Assembly: GCF_002005425.1 (NCBI RefSeq)
Contig: NZ_CP019704.1
Location: 3,058,001 to 3,122,000, forward strand
Length of the DNA: 64,000 nucleotides
Direction: 5' to 3'
From: Polaribacter sp. BM10
Lineage (GTDB): Bacteria > Bacteroidota > Bacteroidia > Flavobacteriales > Flavobacteriaceae
In this document: positions 25,611 to 33,798 of the stretch, in pieces
How positions within the stretch are numbered: the stretch's first letter is position 1
How the letters are laid out: the number at the start of each line of letters is the position of its first letter
Made by a program: the position numbers and the translations under genes
The notes under the pieces: generated by a model
The model's input: the letters and a program-made list of their open reading frames with translations, nothing else
The model's database searches: none
Told to the model about the DNA's origin: nothing

Positions 25611-26138
25611 TTAGATTTTAAATTGATCTACTTTTTTGTAGTCGCTTTCTTGATATCTTTTTACAGATTCAGAAAATATTTGGTAAGCCTCTTTAGCATC
25701 TCCCCATCCACCAACATCTACTTTTTTCTTTTCTAAATCTTTATAAACTTTAAAGAAGTGTTCTATTTCTTTTAATCTATGAGGATTTAAGTCAGAAATA
25801 TCACTTTTATTGTTCCAGATAGGATCTGAAATTGGCACACAAATAATTTTTTCATCTGGTCCTTTTTCGTCAGTCATATGAAATACACCAATTGGTTTTA
25901 CTTCAATAACACACATAGGGAAAGTTGGCTCGTGACCTAATACTAATACATCTAACGGATCATCATCTAAAGCTAAAGTTTCTGGTACAAAACCATAATC
26001 TGCAGGGTACATCATAGAAGAAAATAACATTCTATCAAAACGAATCTTATTTAAATCAAAATCATACTCATATTTATTTCTACTTCCTTTAGGTATCTCT
26101 ATTAAAACATCAAAAGTCTTCTTATCTTCTGAACTCAT
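25611..26138 (-). CDS. ppa: Inorganic pyrophosphatase (family I)
   Basis: 175 residues, soluble cytoplasmic enzyme that hydrolyses PPi to phosphate. Family I signature LDDDPLDVLVL (usually DGDPLD) near residues 66-76 supplies the Mg2+ ligands. EIPKGSRNKYEYD near the start and a YPADYGFVPETLA block are typical. Its neighbour downstream on the same strand is the membrane pyrophosphatase, separated by a terminator and a 240-bp gap, so they are distinct units. Confidence 0.95.
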   Translation of the reverse strand: MSSEDKKTFDVLIEIPKGSRNKYEYDFDLNKIRFDRMLFSSMMYPADYGFVPETLALDDDPLDVLVLGHEPTFPMCVIEVKPIGVFHMTDEKGPDEKIICVPISDPIWNNKSDISDLNPHRLKEIEHFFKVYKDLEKKKVDVGGWGDAKEAYQIFSESVKRYQESDYKKVDQFKI

Positions 26139-26168
26139 AAATTTCTTATTTATCTTTTAAACTTATTG

Positions 26169-26176
26169 CAAAAGTA
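26169..26176 (-). promoter_or_regulatory. ppa -7 element
   Basis: TACTTTTG on the minus strand (26176 to 26169), about 30 bp upstream of the ppa start. Confidence 0.6.
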
Positions 26177-26248
26177 GTAAATCTTATAAGTTTTTCAATA
26201 TATTTTATAGTGTATTTGCGCAATGGTTTTCGAACTTATTTAGAATGA

Positions 26249-26285
26249 AAAAATCCTTTTTTCAAATTAAGAAAAAAGGATTTTT
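26249..26285. terminator. Terminator of pdhB
   Basis: AAAAATCCTTTTTTC (26249-26263), loop AAATTAA, GAAAAAAGGATTTTT (26271-26285). A symmetric hairpin that could end transcription from either side. Confidence 0.85.
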
Positions 26286-26307
26286 AAAATTTATGTAAAA
26301 TTGTGTA

Positions 26308-27285
26308 TTAAATATACATTACTTCTTTTACTGCTTTTATAACATCTTGTGCATTCGGAATCCATTTTTCGAATAAAACAGGAGAGTAAGGCGCTGGTGC
26401 ATCTGCAGTAGTTATTCTTTTGATTGGAGCATCTAAATAATCGAATGCTTCGTTTTGAATTCTATATGTAATTTCTGACGCTACACTTGCAAATGGCCAA
26501 GCTTCTTCTAAAACTACTAATCTATTTGTTTTCTTTACAGAAGTTAAAATAGCTGCGTGATCCATAGGACGCACAGTTCTTAAATCTATAATTTCTACAG
26601 AAATATTGTCTTTTGCTAATTCGTCTGCAGCTTTGTAAGCTTCTTTAATAATTTTACCAAAAGAAACAATAGTTACATCTGTACCTTCTCTTTTAATGTC
26701 TGCAACACCAATTGGTATAATGTACTCTCCTTCCGGAATTTCCATCTTATCACCATACATTTGTTCAGACTCCATAAAAATTACCGGATCATCATCTCTA
26801 ATAGCTGCTTTTAATAATCCTTTAGCGTCGTATGGGTTAGAGGGTACAATAACTTTTAAACCAGGTGTGTTTGCAAACCAGTTTTCAAATGCTTGAGAGT
26901 GTGTTGCTCCTAATTGACCTGCAGATGCAGTTGGTCCTCTAAAAACGATAGGACAATTGAATTGCCCACCAGACATTTGTCTAATTTTTGCCGCATTGTT
27001 AATAATTTGATCAATACCAACTAAAGAGAAGTTAAAAGTCATGTATTCTACAATAGGTCTGTTGCCATTCATAGCAGAACCAATTGCAATACCTGCAAAA
27101 CCAAGTTCTGCAATAGGAGTATCTATAACTCTTTTTGCACCAAACTCGTCTAACATTCCTTTACTAGCTTTATAAGCTCCATTATATTCTGCAACTTCTT
27201 CACCCATTAAGTAAATGCTTTCATCTCTGCGCATTTCTTCGCTCATGGCTTCACAAATTGCCTCTCTAAATTGAACTGTCTTCAT
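26308..27285 (-). CDS. pdhB: Pyruvate dehydrogenase E1 component, beta subunit
   Basis: 325 residues. Forms the alpha2beta2 E1 of the pyruvate dehydrogenase complex with a separately encoded alpha subunit that is not in this window. MKTVQFREAICEAMSEEMRRD and MGEEVAEYNGAYKASKG are typical of PdhB, as is RPIVEYMTFNF. E59-type cofactor-activating residue region (DTPIAELGFAGIAIG) and the C-terminal transketolase domain (VVLEEAWPFASVASEI) are intact. A branched-chain E1 beta is less likely. Monocistronic; minus-strand TACTTTTG -7 element at 27325 to 27318. Confidence 0.93.
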   Translation of the reverse strand: MKTVQFREAICEAMSEEMRRDESIYLMGEEVAEYNGAYKASKGMLDEFGAKRVIDTPIAELGFAGIAIGSAMNGNRPIVEYMTFNFSLVGIDQIINNAAKIRQMSGGQFNCPIVFRGPTASAGQLGATHSQAFENWFANTPGLKVIVPSNPYDAKGLLKAAIRDDDPVIFMESEQMYGDKMEIPEGEYIIPIGVADIKREGTDVTIVSFGKIIKEAYKAADELAKDNISVEIIDLRTVRPMDHAAILTSVKKTNRLVVLEEAWPFASVASEITYRIQNEAFDYLDAPIKRITTADAPAPYSPVLFEKWIPNAQDVIKAVKEVMYI

Positions 27286-27317
27286 TGAATCTAAATTATT
27301 GTTTGTTTTTTGATAAG

Positions 27318-27325
27318 CAAAAGTA
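27318..27325 (-). promoter_or_regulatory. pdhB -7 element
   Basis: TACTTTTG on the minus strand (27325 to 27318), about 33 bp upstream of the start codon. Confidence 0.6.
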
Positions 27326-27676
27326 AGGAATTTATGAGTAAATAAAATGTACTTTTATATCAAAAATAGAAGAATTTTATATTTTGAACATGTTTATTGA
27401 TTTTGTTAGTATTAAAAAGTATGTAATCAGTAGTTTTTTAGTTTTGAATTTAATCAACACAGGCATAGATTATGATTTTTAATAAATTATTCATCAATTA
27501 AAAATTATCTATGATACTCTATTTATTCTGCTGTATTTTTTAGAAAAGTTTAAAAATTTAGACCTTTATTTATCGTAAATTGATAAATAAATAAAAAAAA
27601 AATACTATGCATGCATAGTAAATTTAAAAAAAAGCCGTAATTTCGTCAACAAGAAAAGAATATAAAATTATAATTT
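27326..27676. other. Long A/T-rich divergent spacer pdhB/etfB
   Basis: About 350 bp without a coding region. It holds the hairpin TTTATTTATC/GATAAATAAA (27565-27591), the 18-bp palindrome at 27603-27620 and the etfB -7 element. Nothing else was recognised between 27330 and 27560. Confidence 0.6.
27603..27645 (+). promoter_or_regulatory. etfB promoter with perfect 18-bp palindromic operator
   Basis: TACTATGCATGCATAGTA (27603-27620) is a perfect palindrome. The -7-like element TAATTTCG follows at 27638-27645, so the palindrome covers the expected -33 position. A dimeric regulator bound here would directly control the etfBA promoter. Confidence 0.7.
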
Positions 27677-28423
27677 ATGAAAATATTAGTTTGTATTAGT
27701 CACGTACCTGATACCACTTCAAAAATTAATTTTACAAATAATGATGCTGAGTTTGATAAAAACGGTGTGCAGTTTGTAATTAATCCTTATGACGAATTTT
27801 GTTTAACAAGAGCAATGTGGTTTAAAGAAAAGCAAGGTGCTACAGTAACGGTTGTTAATGTTGGTGGTGCAGAAACAGAACCAACGCTAAGAAAAGCTTT
27901 GGCAATTGGTGCAGATGATGCTATTAGAATAAATGCAGAACCAACAGATGGGTTTTTAGTAGCTAAAGAATTAGCAGAAGTTGTAAAAAACGGAGGATTC
28001 GATTTAGTTTTAGCAGGTAAAGAATCTGCAGATTATAATGGTCAAATGGTACCAGGAATGTTAGCATCATTAATAGATTTTAATTTTGTTAACGGTTGTG
28101 TAGAGATGGAAGTAGACGGTACAAGCGTAAATGCAAAAAGAGAAATTGATGGTGGTACAGAATCTTTAGCAACAACTTTACCATTAGTAGTTGGTGGACA
28201 AAAAGGTATTGTAGAAGAAAAAGACTTGCGTATTCCTAACATGAGAGGAATTATGATGGCACGTAAAAAACCATTGCAAGTAGTAGAAGCTACTGGCGCA
28301 AATGCATCAACAAATATTCAAACTTACGAAAAACCAGCACCAAAAGGAGCTGTTAAATTAGTAGATGCAGATAATTTAGATGAGTTGATTAACTTATTAC
28401 ACAACGAAGCTAAAGTTATTTAA
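27677..28423 (+). CDS. etfB: Electron transfer flavoprotein beta subunit
   Basis: 248 residues. Small ETF subunit that binds AMP and pairs with EtfA to carry electrons from acyl-CoA and other dehydrogenases to the quinone pool. MKILVCISHVPDTTSKI, the FVINPYDEFCLTRA block, LVLAGKESADYNGQMVPGML and the ETF-beta signature region around MEVDGTSVNAKREIDGGTES are clear. Promoter region carries an 18-bp palindrome. The alpha subunit follows after about 100 bp containing a hairpin. Confidence 0.95.
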   Translation: MKILVCISHVPDTTSKINFTNNDAEFDKNGVQFVINPYDEFCLTRAMWFKEKQGATVTVVNVGGAETEPTLRKALAIGADDAIRINAEPTDGFLVAKELAEVVKNGGFDLVLAGKESADYNGQMVPGMLASLIDFNFVNGCVEMEVDGTSVNAKREIDGGTESLATTLPLVVGGQKGIVEEKDLRIPNMRGIMMARKKPLQVVEATGANASTNIQTYEKPAPKGAVKLVDADNLDELINLLHNEAKVI

Positions 28424-28478
28424 GTTTCGGTAAAAGTTTCACATTCTAAATTTTATCAAAAAAATAATTAAAAATTCA

Positions 28479-28509
28479 TTTTCTATAAGCGTTTTAATGC
28501 TTTAGAAAA
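28479..28509 (+). other. Intercistronic hairpin etfB-etfA
   Basis: TTTTCTA-T-AAGC (28479-28490), loop GTTTTAAT, GCTT-TAGAAAA (28499-28509). No T-tract follows, so it is more likely an mRNA-stability or processing element than a terminator. Confidence 0.5.
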
Positions 28510-28525
28510 TATAAAAATAAAAAAT

Positions 28526-29482
28526 ATGTCAGTTTTAGTATTTGCCGATTCAACAGACGGAAAATTTAAGAAAACTGCTTTTGAAGTAGTTTCTTACGGA
28601 AAAAAAGTTGCAGAACAGTTAGGTGAAAATGTTGTTGTTTTAACAATAAACGCTGCTGATTCTTCAGAATTACATAAATATGGTGCAGAAAAAGTTTTAG
28701 CGGTTTCTAACGATAGTTTAACAACATTTAATGCAAAACAATATGCTGCGGTATTGCAACAAGCAGCAGCAAAAGAAAGTGCATCTGTTGTAGTTGTAGA
28801 TTCTAGTATAGATGGTTTGTATTTAGCACCTTTAGTAGCCGTTTCTTTAGAAGCAGGTTATGCATCTAATGTAGTTGCTGCACCATCTAGTACAAGCCCT
28901 TTTACAGTAAAAAGAAAAGCATTTTCTAACAAAGCATTTTCTAATACTTTAATTTCTACAGACAAAAAAGTTATTGGTTTAGCAAAAAATTCTTTTGGTA
29001 TACATGAGAATGCAGTAGAAGGGACTGTAGAGGTTTTTGATGCAGAAGTTGCTGCATCAGGCGTAACATCAGAAAATATAGAAAGAGTAACCGGTAAAGT
29101 AACAATTGCAGATGCAGATACTGTAGTTTCTGCAGGTAGAGGTTTAAAAGGACCCGAAAATTGGGGAATGGTAGAAGAGTTAGCAGAAGTTTTAGGCGCT
29201 GCAACAGCTTGTTCTAAACCAGTTTCAGATTTAGGTTGGAGACCTCACGGTGAGCATGTTGGGCAAACAGGTAAACCAGTTGCTTCTAATTTATACATTG
29301 CAATTGGTATTTCTGGTGCAATACAGCATTTGGCAGGTATTAATGCATCTAAAGTAAAAGTAGTTATCAACACAGATCCAGAAGCACCATTTTTTAAGGC
29401 AGCAGATTACGGAGTTGTAGGAGATGCTTTTGAAGTTGTACCTAAATTAATAGAAAAATTAAAAGCGTTTAAAGCCGCTTAA
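28526..29482 (+). CDS. etfA: Electron transfer flavoprotein alpha subunit
   Basis: 318 residues. FAD-binding large ETF subunit. The C-terminal FAD domain carries the signature DLGWRPHGEHVGQTGKPVASNLYIAIGISGAIQHLAGI (about 231-268), with VVSAGRGLKGPENW and NTDPEAPFFKAADYGVVGD around it. Full length and intact. Probably transcribed with etfB; the terminator is at 29526-29562. Likely needed for fatty acid and branched-chain amino acid oxidation, which fits the acyl-CoA mutase elsewhere in the window. Confidence 0.95.
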   Translation: MSVLVFADSTDGKFKKTAFEVVSYGKKVAEQLGENVVVLTINAADSSELHKYGAEKVLAVSNDSLTTFNAKQYAAVLQQAAAKESASVVVVDSSIDGLYLAPLVAVSLEAGYASNVVAAPSSTSPFTVKRKAFSNKAFSNTLISTDKKVIGLAKNSFGIHENAVEGTVEVFDAEVAASGVTSENIERVTGKVTIADADTVVSAGRGLKGPENWGMVEELAEVLGAATACSKPVSDLGWRPHGEHVGQTGKPVASNLYIAIGISGAIQHLAGINASKVKVVINTDPEAPFFKAADYGVVGDAFEVVPKLIEKLKAFKAA

Positions 29483-29525
29483 AAATGGTTTGGGCGTGCC
29501 CAAATTATGAAGTTATAGCATTTCA

Positions 29526-29562
29526 AAAACCTATCAGAATTTATTGTTTTGATAGGTTTTTT
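29526..29562 (+). terminator. etfBA terminator
   Basis: AAAACCTATCA (29526-29536) pairs with TGATAGGTTTT (29550-29560), followed by Ts. Confidence 0.85.
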
Positions 29563-29590
29563 AAGTTAAACAATTTCTAAAATCATAATT

Positions 29591-29682
29591 TCGTCAGGCT
29601 TTCGCTACTCGCTTTTTATTTTGTTTCAATTTATTTCACAAAACAAAAGAGCTCAAACAATAGCTCTATCCTTCACGCAGGC
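29591..29682. repeat. Candidate interspersed intergenic repeat element
   Basis: A stretch with base composition unlike the surrounding spacer: TCGTCAGGCTTTCGCTACTC at one end, CTATCCTTCACGCAGGC at the other, and AGAGCT-CAAACAAT-AGCTCT hairpin (29648-29667) inside. CAGGCTTTCGC and CACGCAGGC-type ends resemble small non-coding repeats I associate with flavobacterial intergenic regions; only one copy is in this window, so repeat status is unproven. Confidence 0.4.
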
Positions 29683-29816
29683 TTTATTATAACTAAAAAA
29701 GTAAAGTATAAAAAATAACTGTTTTCACTATCTAATTTTTTAGTAAATTGTGCCCTTAAAAATTAGCCTAAAATAATTTTAAAAAAAGCTAATTTTATTT
29801 TCCCGCAGAAAGATAT

Positions 29817-30428
29817 ATGAGTTTAATAAAACTAACCATAAAAGGAATTTCTTACAGCCAAACACAAACTGGTGCATATGCATTAGTTTTAAGTGAAATG
29901 GAAGGAAGTAGAACTTTACCAATAATTATTGGAGCCTTTGAAGCACAATCTATAGCCATAGCTTTAGAAAAAGAAATAAGACCACCAAGACCATTAACAC
30001 ACGATTTGTTTAAAACCTTTTCAGATAGATTTCAAATAGAAATAAAAGAGGTAATTATTCATAAATTAGTTGACGGTGTTTTCTTTTCTAGTTTAATTTG
30101 CGAAAAAAACGGAGAACAAGAAGTTATAGATGCAAGAACATCAGATGCAATTGCAATTGCAGTACGTTTTCAAGCACCAATTTATACCTACGAAAACATT
30201 TTAGACAAAGCAGGTGTTTATTTAAAAATTGAAGAAGAATTAGGTTTAACAGATGATGCTGAAGATGAAATTACATCAGAAATTGATACAATTTTAGAAG
30301 TTGATAAATCAGATTCTTATGCAGAAAAATCTATAACAGAGCTAAATCAAGAGTTAGACAAAGCGGTTGCTAATGAAAATTATGAATTGGCAGCAAAAAT
30401 TAGAGACGAAATTAGTAAACGGTCTTAA
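29817..30428 (+). CDS. Bifunctional nuclease (BFN/DUF151) with UvrB/C motif
   Basis: 203 residues. The N-terminal BFN/DUF151 domain (about 1-135) shows LPIIIGAFEAQSIAIALE, RPLTHDLFKTF and DARTSDAIAIAVRFQAPIY, the family hallmarks. The C-terminal ~35 residues are a UvrB/UvrC interaction helix pair (LNQELDKAVANENYELAAKIRDEI). The family has been linked to nuclease activity and stress responses; the UvrB/C motif suggests a partner in repair or Clp-type complexes. Next gene begins 15 bp downstream. Confidence 0.88.
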   Translation: MSLIKLTIKGISYSQTQTGAYALVLSEMEGSRTLPIIIGAFEAQSIAIALEKEIRPPRPLTHDLFKTFSDRFQIEIKEVIIHKLVDGVFFSSLICEKNGEQEVIDARTSDAIAIAVRFQAPIYTYENILDKAGVYLKIEEELGLTDDAEDEITSEIDTILEVDKSDSYAEKSITELNQELDKAVANENYELAAKIRDEISKRS

Positions 30429-30443
30429 CACGAAACTTACCTT

Positions 30444-32201
30444 ATGAAAAATATATTTTTAATTGCCTTTTGTTTTATTTCAATTTCAATTTTTGGGCAA
30501 GATTTAGAACAAAATTGGACCTTTAATTCTGTAAAAAAATCAGACGGAACATCTTTACTTCAATCAGAAGAAACTAAAGTTTTTTCTTTATCCGAGGGTA
30601 AATTTCAACTTCCTGCATACGCAGATAAACCAGCTTCTACAGGAACTTACTTAAGACAAAATAATCTTATAATCTTTAATGCTACAACACCAAAAGAAGA
30701 ATTAAGATATTTTAATATTGTATCTTTTGATAATGCAAGCCTGGTTTTATCTGAAGGAGACGTAACATATACATTAGCATCGCCAGAATATACTAAAATA
30801 GTATTGGCAGAAACAGATAACGTAACACCAATTAAAAAGGTAGAAGAAGTAGAAGAAACAAAATCAGTTATAGAAAATGAAGGTATTATAGAAAGCGGTA
30901 GCTTTACTTTTACTAGTTTTTGGCGTGGTGCATTAGGTATGTTTTCTTTAATTGTAATCGCTTTTTTATTTAGTTCTAAAAAGAAAGCTATCGATTGGAA
31001 AAAAGTAGGAATTGGTTTAGCGTTACAGTTAATTATTGCAATTGGCGTTTTAAAAGTTTCTTTTATTCAGAAAGCATTTGAATTGGTTGGTAAGCTTTTT
31101 ATTGAAATCTTAGAATATACAAAAGCCGGAAGTAAGTTTTTATTTGATGGTTTAATTGCAGATATGGACACGTTTGGATACATTTTTGCTTTTCAAGTTT
31201 TACCTACAATTATATTTTTCTCTGCATTAACTTCCCTTTTATTTTATTTAGGAATTATACAATGGATGGTTAAAATCTTAGCAATTGTATTGTCTAAGTT
31301 TTTAGGTATTTCTGGTATGGAAAGTTTATCTGTTGCAGGTAATATTTTCTTAGGACAAACAGAAGCACCATTACTAATTAAAGCATATTTAGAAAAGATG
31401 AATAAATCTGAAATGCTTTTAGTAATGATTGGTGGAATGGCAACAGTTGCCGGAGCAGTATTGGCTGCTTACATTGGCTTTTTGGGTGGCGGAGACAAGG
31501 AATTAGAATTGGTTTTTGCAAAGCATTTATTAGCAGCGTCTGTTATGGCAGCACCTGGTGCAATTGTAATTTCTAAAATTCTATATCCGCAAACAGAAGA
31601 AGTAAATACAGATGTTACGGTTTCGCAAGAAAAAATAGGTTCTAATATTTTAGATGCAATTGCAAACGGAACAACAGAAGGTTTGCGATTGGCAGTAAAT
31701 GTTGGTGCAATGTTATTGGTTTTTGTAGCTGTAATTGCAATGATAAACGGTGGTTTAGGTTTAATAGGAGATTTAACTTCTTTAAATGAAATTATAGCAA
31801 GTAATACAGCATATGATCAGTTGTCTTTAGAGTTTATTTTAGGATATGTTTTTGCACCTTTAATGTGGTTAATAGGTGTGCCAACAGAAGATATGACACT
31901 TATGGGGCAATTATTAGGTATTAAACTAGCAGCAAGTGAATTTGTTGGTTACATACAGTTAGCTGAATTAAAAAATGTTGCAAATGCAACACATTTAGCA
32001 TATAATAAATCGATAATTATGGCGACCTACATGTTATGTGGTTTTGCAAATTTTGCTTCAATTGGTATTCAAATTGGTGGTATTGGTTCTTTGGCTCCTG
32101 GACAAAGAAAAGTATTGTCAGAATTCGGAATGAAAGCATTAATTGGTGGTACAATAGCCTCTTTAATGTCTGCAACTATTGCAGGTATGATTATTGGCTA
32201 A
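30444..32201 (+). CDS. CNT-family nucleoside transporter with secreted N-terminal beta domain
   Basis: 585 residues. The C-terminal ~420 residues are a concentrative nucleoside transporter (NupC type): IDWKKVGIGLALQLIIAIGV, GMESLSVAGNIFLGQTEAPLLI (the nucleoside-binding G-x-x-x-x-GQTEAP segment), MATVAGAVLAAYIGF and LMWLIGVPTEDM. In front of it are a signal peptide (MKNIFLIAFCFISISIFGQ) and about 110 residues of beta-rich, lipocalin-like sequence (TGTYLRQNNLIIF, LRYFNIVSFDNASLVL) that the typical ~400-residue NupC lacks. The extra domain should be periplasmic. It presumably takes up nucleosides by Na+ or H+ symport. thyA follows after a terminator. Confidence 0.9.
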   Translation: MKNIFLIAFCFISISIFGQDLEQNWTFNSVKKSDGTSLLQSEETKVFSLSEGKFQLPAYADKPASTGTYLRQNNLIIFNATTPKEELRYFNIVSFDNASLVLSEGDVTYTLASPEYTKIVLAETDNVTPIKKVEEVEETKSVIENEGIIESGSFTFTSFWRGALGMFSLIVIAFLFSSKKKAIDWKKVGIGLALQLIIAIGVLKVSFIQKAFELVGKLFIEILEYTKAGSKFLFDGLIADMDTFGYIFAFQVLPTIIFFSALTSLLFYLGIIQWMVKILAIVLSKFLGISGMESLSVAGNIFLGQTEAPLLIKAYLEKMNKSEMLLVMIGGMATVAGAVLAAYIGFLGGGDKELELVFAKHLLAASVMAAPGAIVISKILYPQTEEVNTDVTVSQEKIGSNILDAIANGTTEGLRLAVNVGAMLLVFVAVIAMINGGLGLIGDLTSLNEIIASNTAYDQLSLEFILGYVFAPLMWLIGVPTEDMTLMGQLLGIKLAASEFVGYIQLAELKNVANATHLAYNKSIIMATYMLCGFANFASIGIQIGGIGSLAPGQRKVLSEFGMKALIGGTIASLMSATIAGMIIG

Positions 32202-32248
32202 GACAAAAAACTATTTATTAAATAGTTAATAACTTTAAAATATTATTT

Positions 32249-32283
32249 AAAAAGCTTCATAAAATCATTTGAAGCTTTTTTTA
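32249..32283 (+). terminator. Terminator of the nucleoside transporter gene
   Basis: AAAAAGCTTCA (32249-32259) pairs with TGAAGCTTTTT (32270-32280), then Ts. Confidence 0.88.
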
Positions 32284-32339
32284 TTTTTACACTTATTTAT
32301 TTTAGAAAAATAAATCTAATTAACACTTTACATCATAAA

Positions 32340-33164
32340 ATGAAACAATATCACGATTTAGTAAAGCACGTTTTAGAAAACGGAAACGAAAAAGGAGATA
32401 GAACTGGTACAGGAACAAAAAGTGTTTTTGGTTATCAAATGAGATTTGATTTAAGTGAAGGTTTTCCGATGGTTACCACAAAGAAATTACACTTAAAATC
32501 TATAATTCATGAACTTTTATGGTTTATAAAAGGAGATACAAATATTAAATATTTGCAAGAAAATGGTGTAAGAATCTGGAATGAGTGGGCAGATGAAAAC
32601 GGAGATTTAGGTCCTGTTTATGGGCATCAATGGCGTAATTGGAATAGTGATGAAATTGATCAATTAAAAGATGTAATTGCAACTTTAAAAGAAAACCCAA
32701 ATTCTAGAAGAATGATGGTTTCTGCTTGGAACCCTTCAGTAATGCCAGATACGTCAGTTTCGTTTTCTGAAAATGTAGCAAACGGAAAAGCAGCTTTACC
32801 TCCTTGTCATGCTTTTTTTCAGTTTTACGTAGCAGACGGAAAATTATCATGTCAATTATACCAAAGAAGTGCAGATATATTTTTAGGTGTACCTTTTAAT
32901 ATTGCTTCTTATGCTTTATTTACAATGATGGTCGCACAAGTTTGTGGTTATAAGGCAGGAGAATTTATTCACACATTTGGTGATGCTCATATTTATAATA
33001 ATCATAAAGAACAATTAGAATTGCAATTGTCTAGAGATATAAGGCCTTTACCAAAAATGAAGATGAATTCGAATATAAAAAATATTGAAGATTTTACATT
33101 CGAAGACTTCGAATTGTTAGACTACAATCCGCATCCTCATATAAAAGGAAAAGTTGCCATTTAA
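32340..33164 (+). CDS. thyA: Thymidylate synthase
   Basis: 274 residues. Converts dUMP to dTMP using methylene-tetrahydrofolate. Intact motifs: [20 protein letters not shown] near the N-terminus, nucleophile cysteine in [13 protein letters not shown], the [18 protein letters not shown] segment, and C-terminal IKGKVAI. Slightly longer than the 264-residue E. coli form. folA lies 1 kb downstream; the two enzymes work together because the synthase makes the dihydrofolate that FolA reduces. A symmetric terminator follows directly. Confidence 0.97.
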   Translation: MKQYHDLVKHVLENGNEKGDRTGTGTKSVFGYQMRFDLSEGFPMVTTKKLHLKSIIHELLWFIKGDTNIKYLQENGVRIWNEWADENGDLGPVYGHQWRNWNSDEIDQLKDVIATLKENPNSRRMMVSAWNPSVMPDTSVSFSENVANGKAALPPCHAFFQFYVADGKLSCQLYQRSADIFLGVPFNIASYALFTMMVAQVCGYKAGEFIHTFGDAHIYNNHKEQLELQLSRDIRPLPKMKMNSNIKNIEDFTFEDFELLDYNPHPHIKGKVAI

Positions 33165-33203
33165 ATAAAAAAGACTCTCAATTAATTGAGAGTCTTTTTT
33201 ATT
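33164..33203. terminator. Perfect 40-bp palindromic bidirectional terminator
   Basis: From AATAAAAAAGACTCTCAA through TTGAGAGTCTTTTTTATT the sequence is a continuous inverted repeat, with A and T runs giving U-tails on both strands. It lies between convergent thyA and the CBM48 gene, whose stop codon follows at once. Confidence 0.92.
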
Positions 33204-33500
33204 TTATACAGTTAATACACTGTTTTCTGCACCTGCATAATCGTTCCAAGAAAAACTATCTGCTTCTGCATCATTAGTGTAAACGCCGTCTATTACATAT
33301 CTAAATTCGTAAGAATTATTAGCTTCTAAATCTACAGTTGTTTTAAAAGTACCGTTCTTTAATTTCTTTAAAGGAGTAGAAGCAGCATTCCATTCGTTAA
33401 AACTTCCTACTACAGCTACATTACTAGCTTCTTCTGGTGAAATAGAGAAAGTTACTTTGCAAACAGGTTTGCTTTTTAAAAATTGTTTTTTAATTGCCAT
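33204..33500 (-). CDS. Stand-alone CBM48/isoamylase early-set domain protein
   Basis: 98 residues forming one beta-sandwich glycogen-binding domain: VCKVTFSISPEEASNVAVVGSFNEWN, then LKKLKNGTFKTTVDL and YEFRYVIDGVYTND. In AMP-kinase beta and glycogen enzymes this domain binds alpha-glucans. Here it stands alone without a catalytic domain or signal peptide, a common small cytoplasmic protein in flavobacteria of unknown role. Confidence 0.87.
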   Translation of the reverse strand: MAIKKQFLKSKPVCKVTFSISPEEASNVAVVGSFNEWNAASTPLKKLKNGTFKTTVDLEANNSYEFRYVIDGVYTNDAEADSFSWNDYAGAENSVLTV

Positions 33501-33786
33501 AGTCTTTTGTATTTAAAAATTGTCTCAAATTTTTAAGTAAAAGTATATAAGTATTAGAACATAACAAGCCTAAAATTAGTGTTTTAATAAAGAATTATCA
33601 CTTTTGTAATTCTGATATAATTATATTGTAAAATCTATAAAATGATTCTTATAATTTAGTATTTACATAATAGTTTTTAATCTTTTTATTACTTGAAAAT
33701 CAGTAGTTATTAACGAAATCGATTTAAATTTTTTCTTGTATAATTGTAAAAAGGCATAAAAAAGTGTAACTAAGTAAAGTTTCTCT

Positions 33787-33794
33787 TATTTTTG
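33787..33794 (+). promoter_or_regulatory. -7 element 4 bp before the start codon at 33799
   Basis: TATTTTTG, then TATA, then ATG. The predicted transcription start falls on or next to the start codon, so the mRNA may be leaderless. Confidence 0.55.
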
Positions 33795-33798
33795 TATA

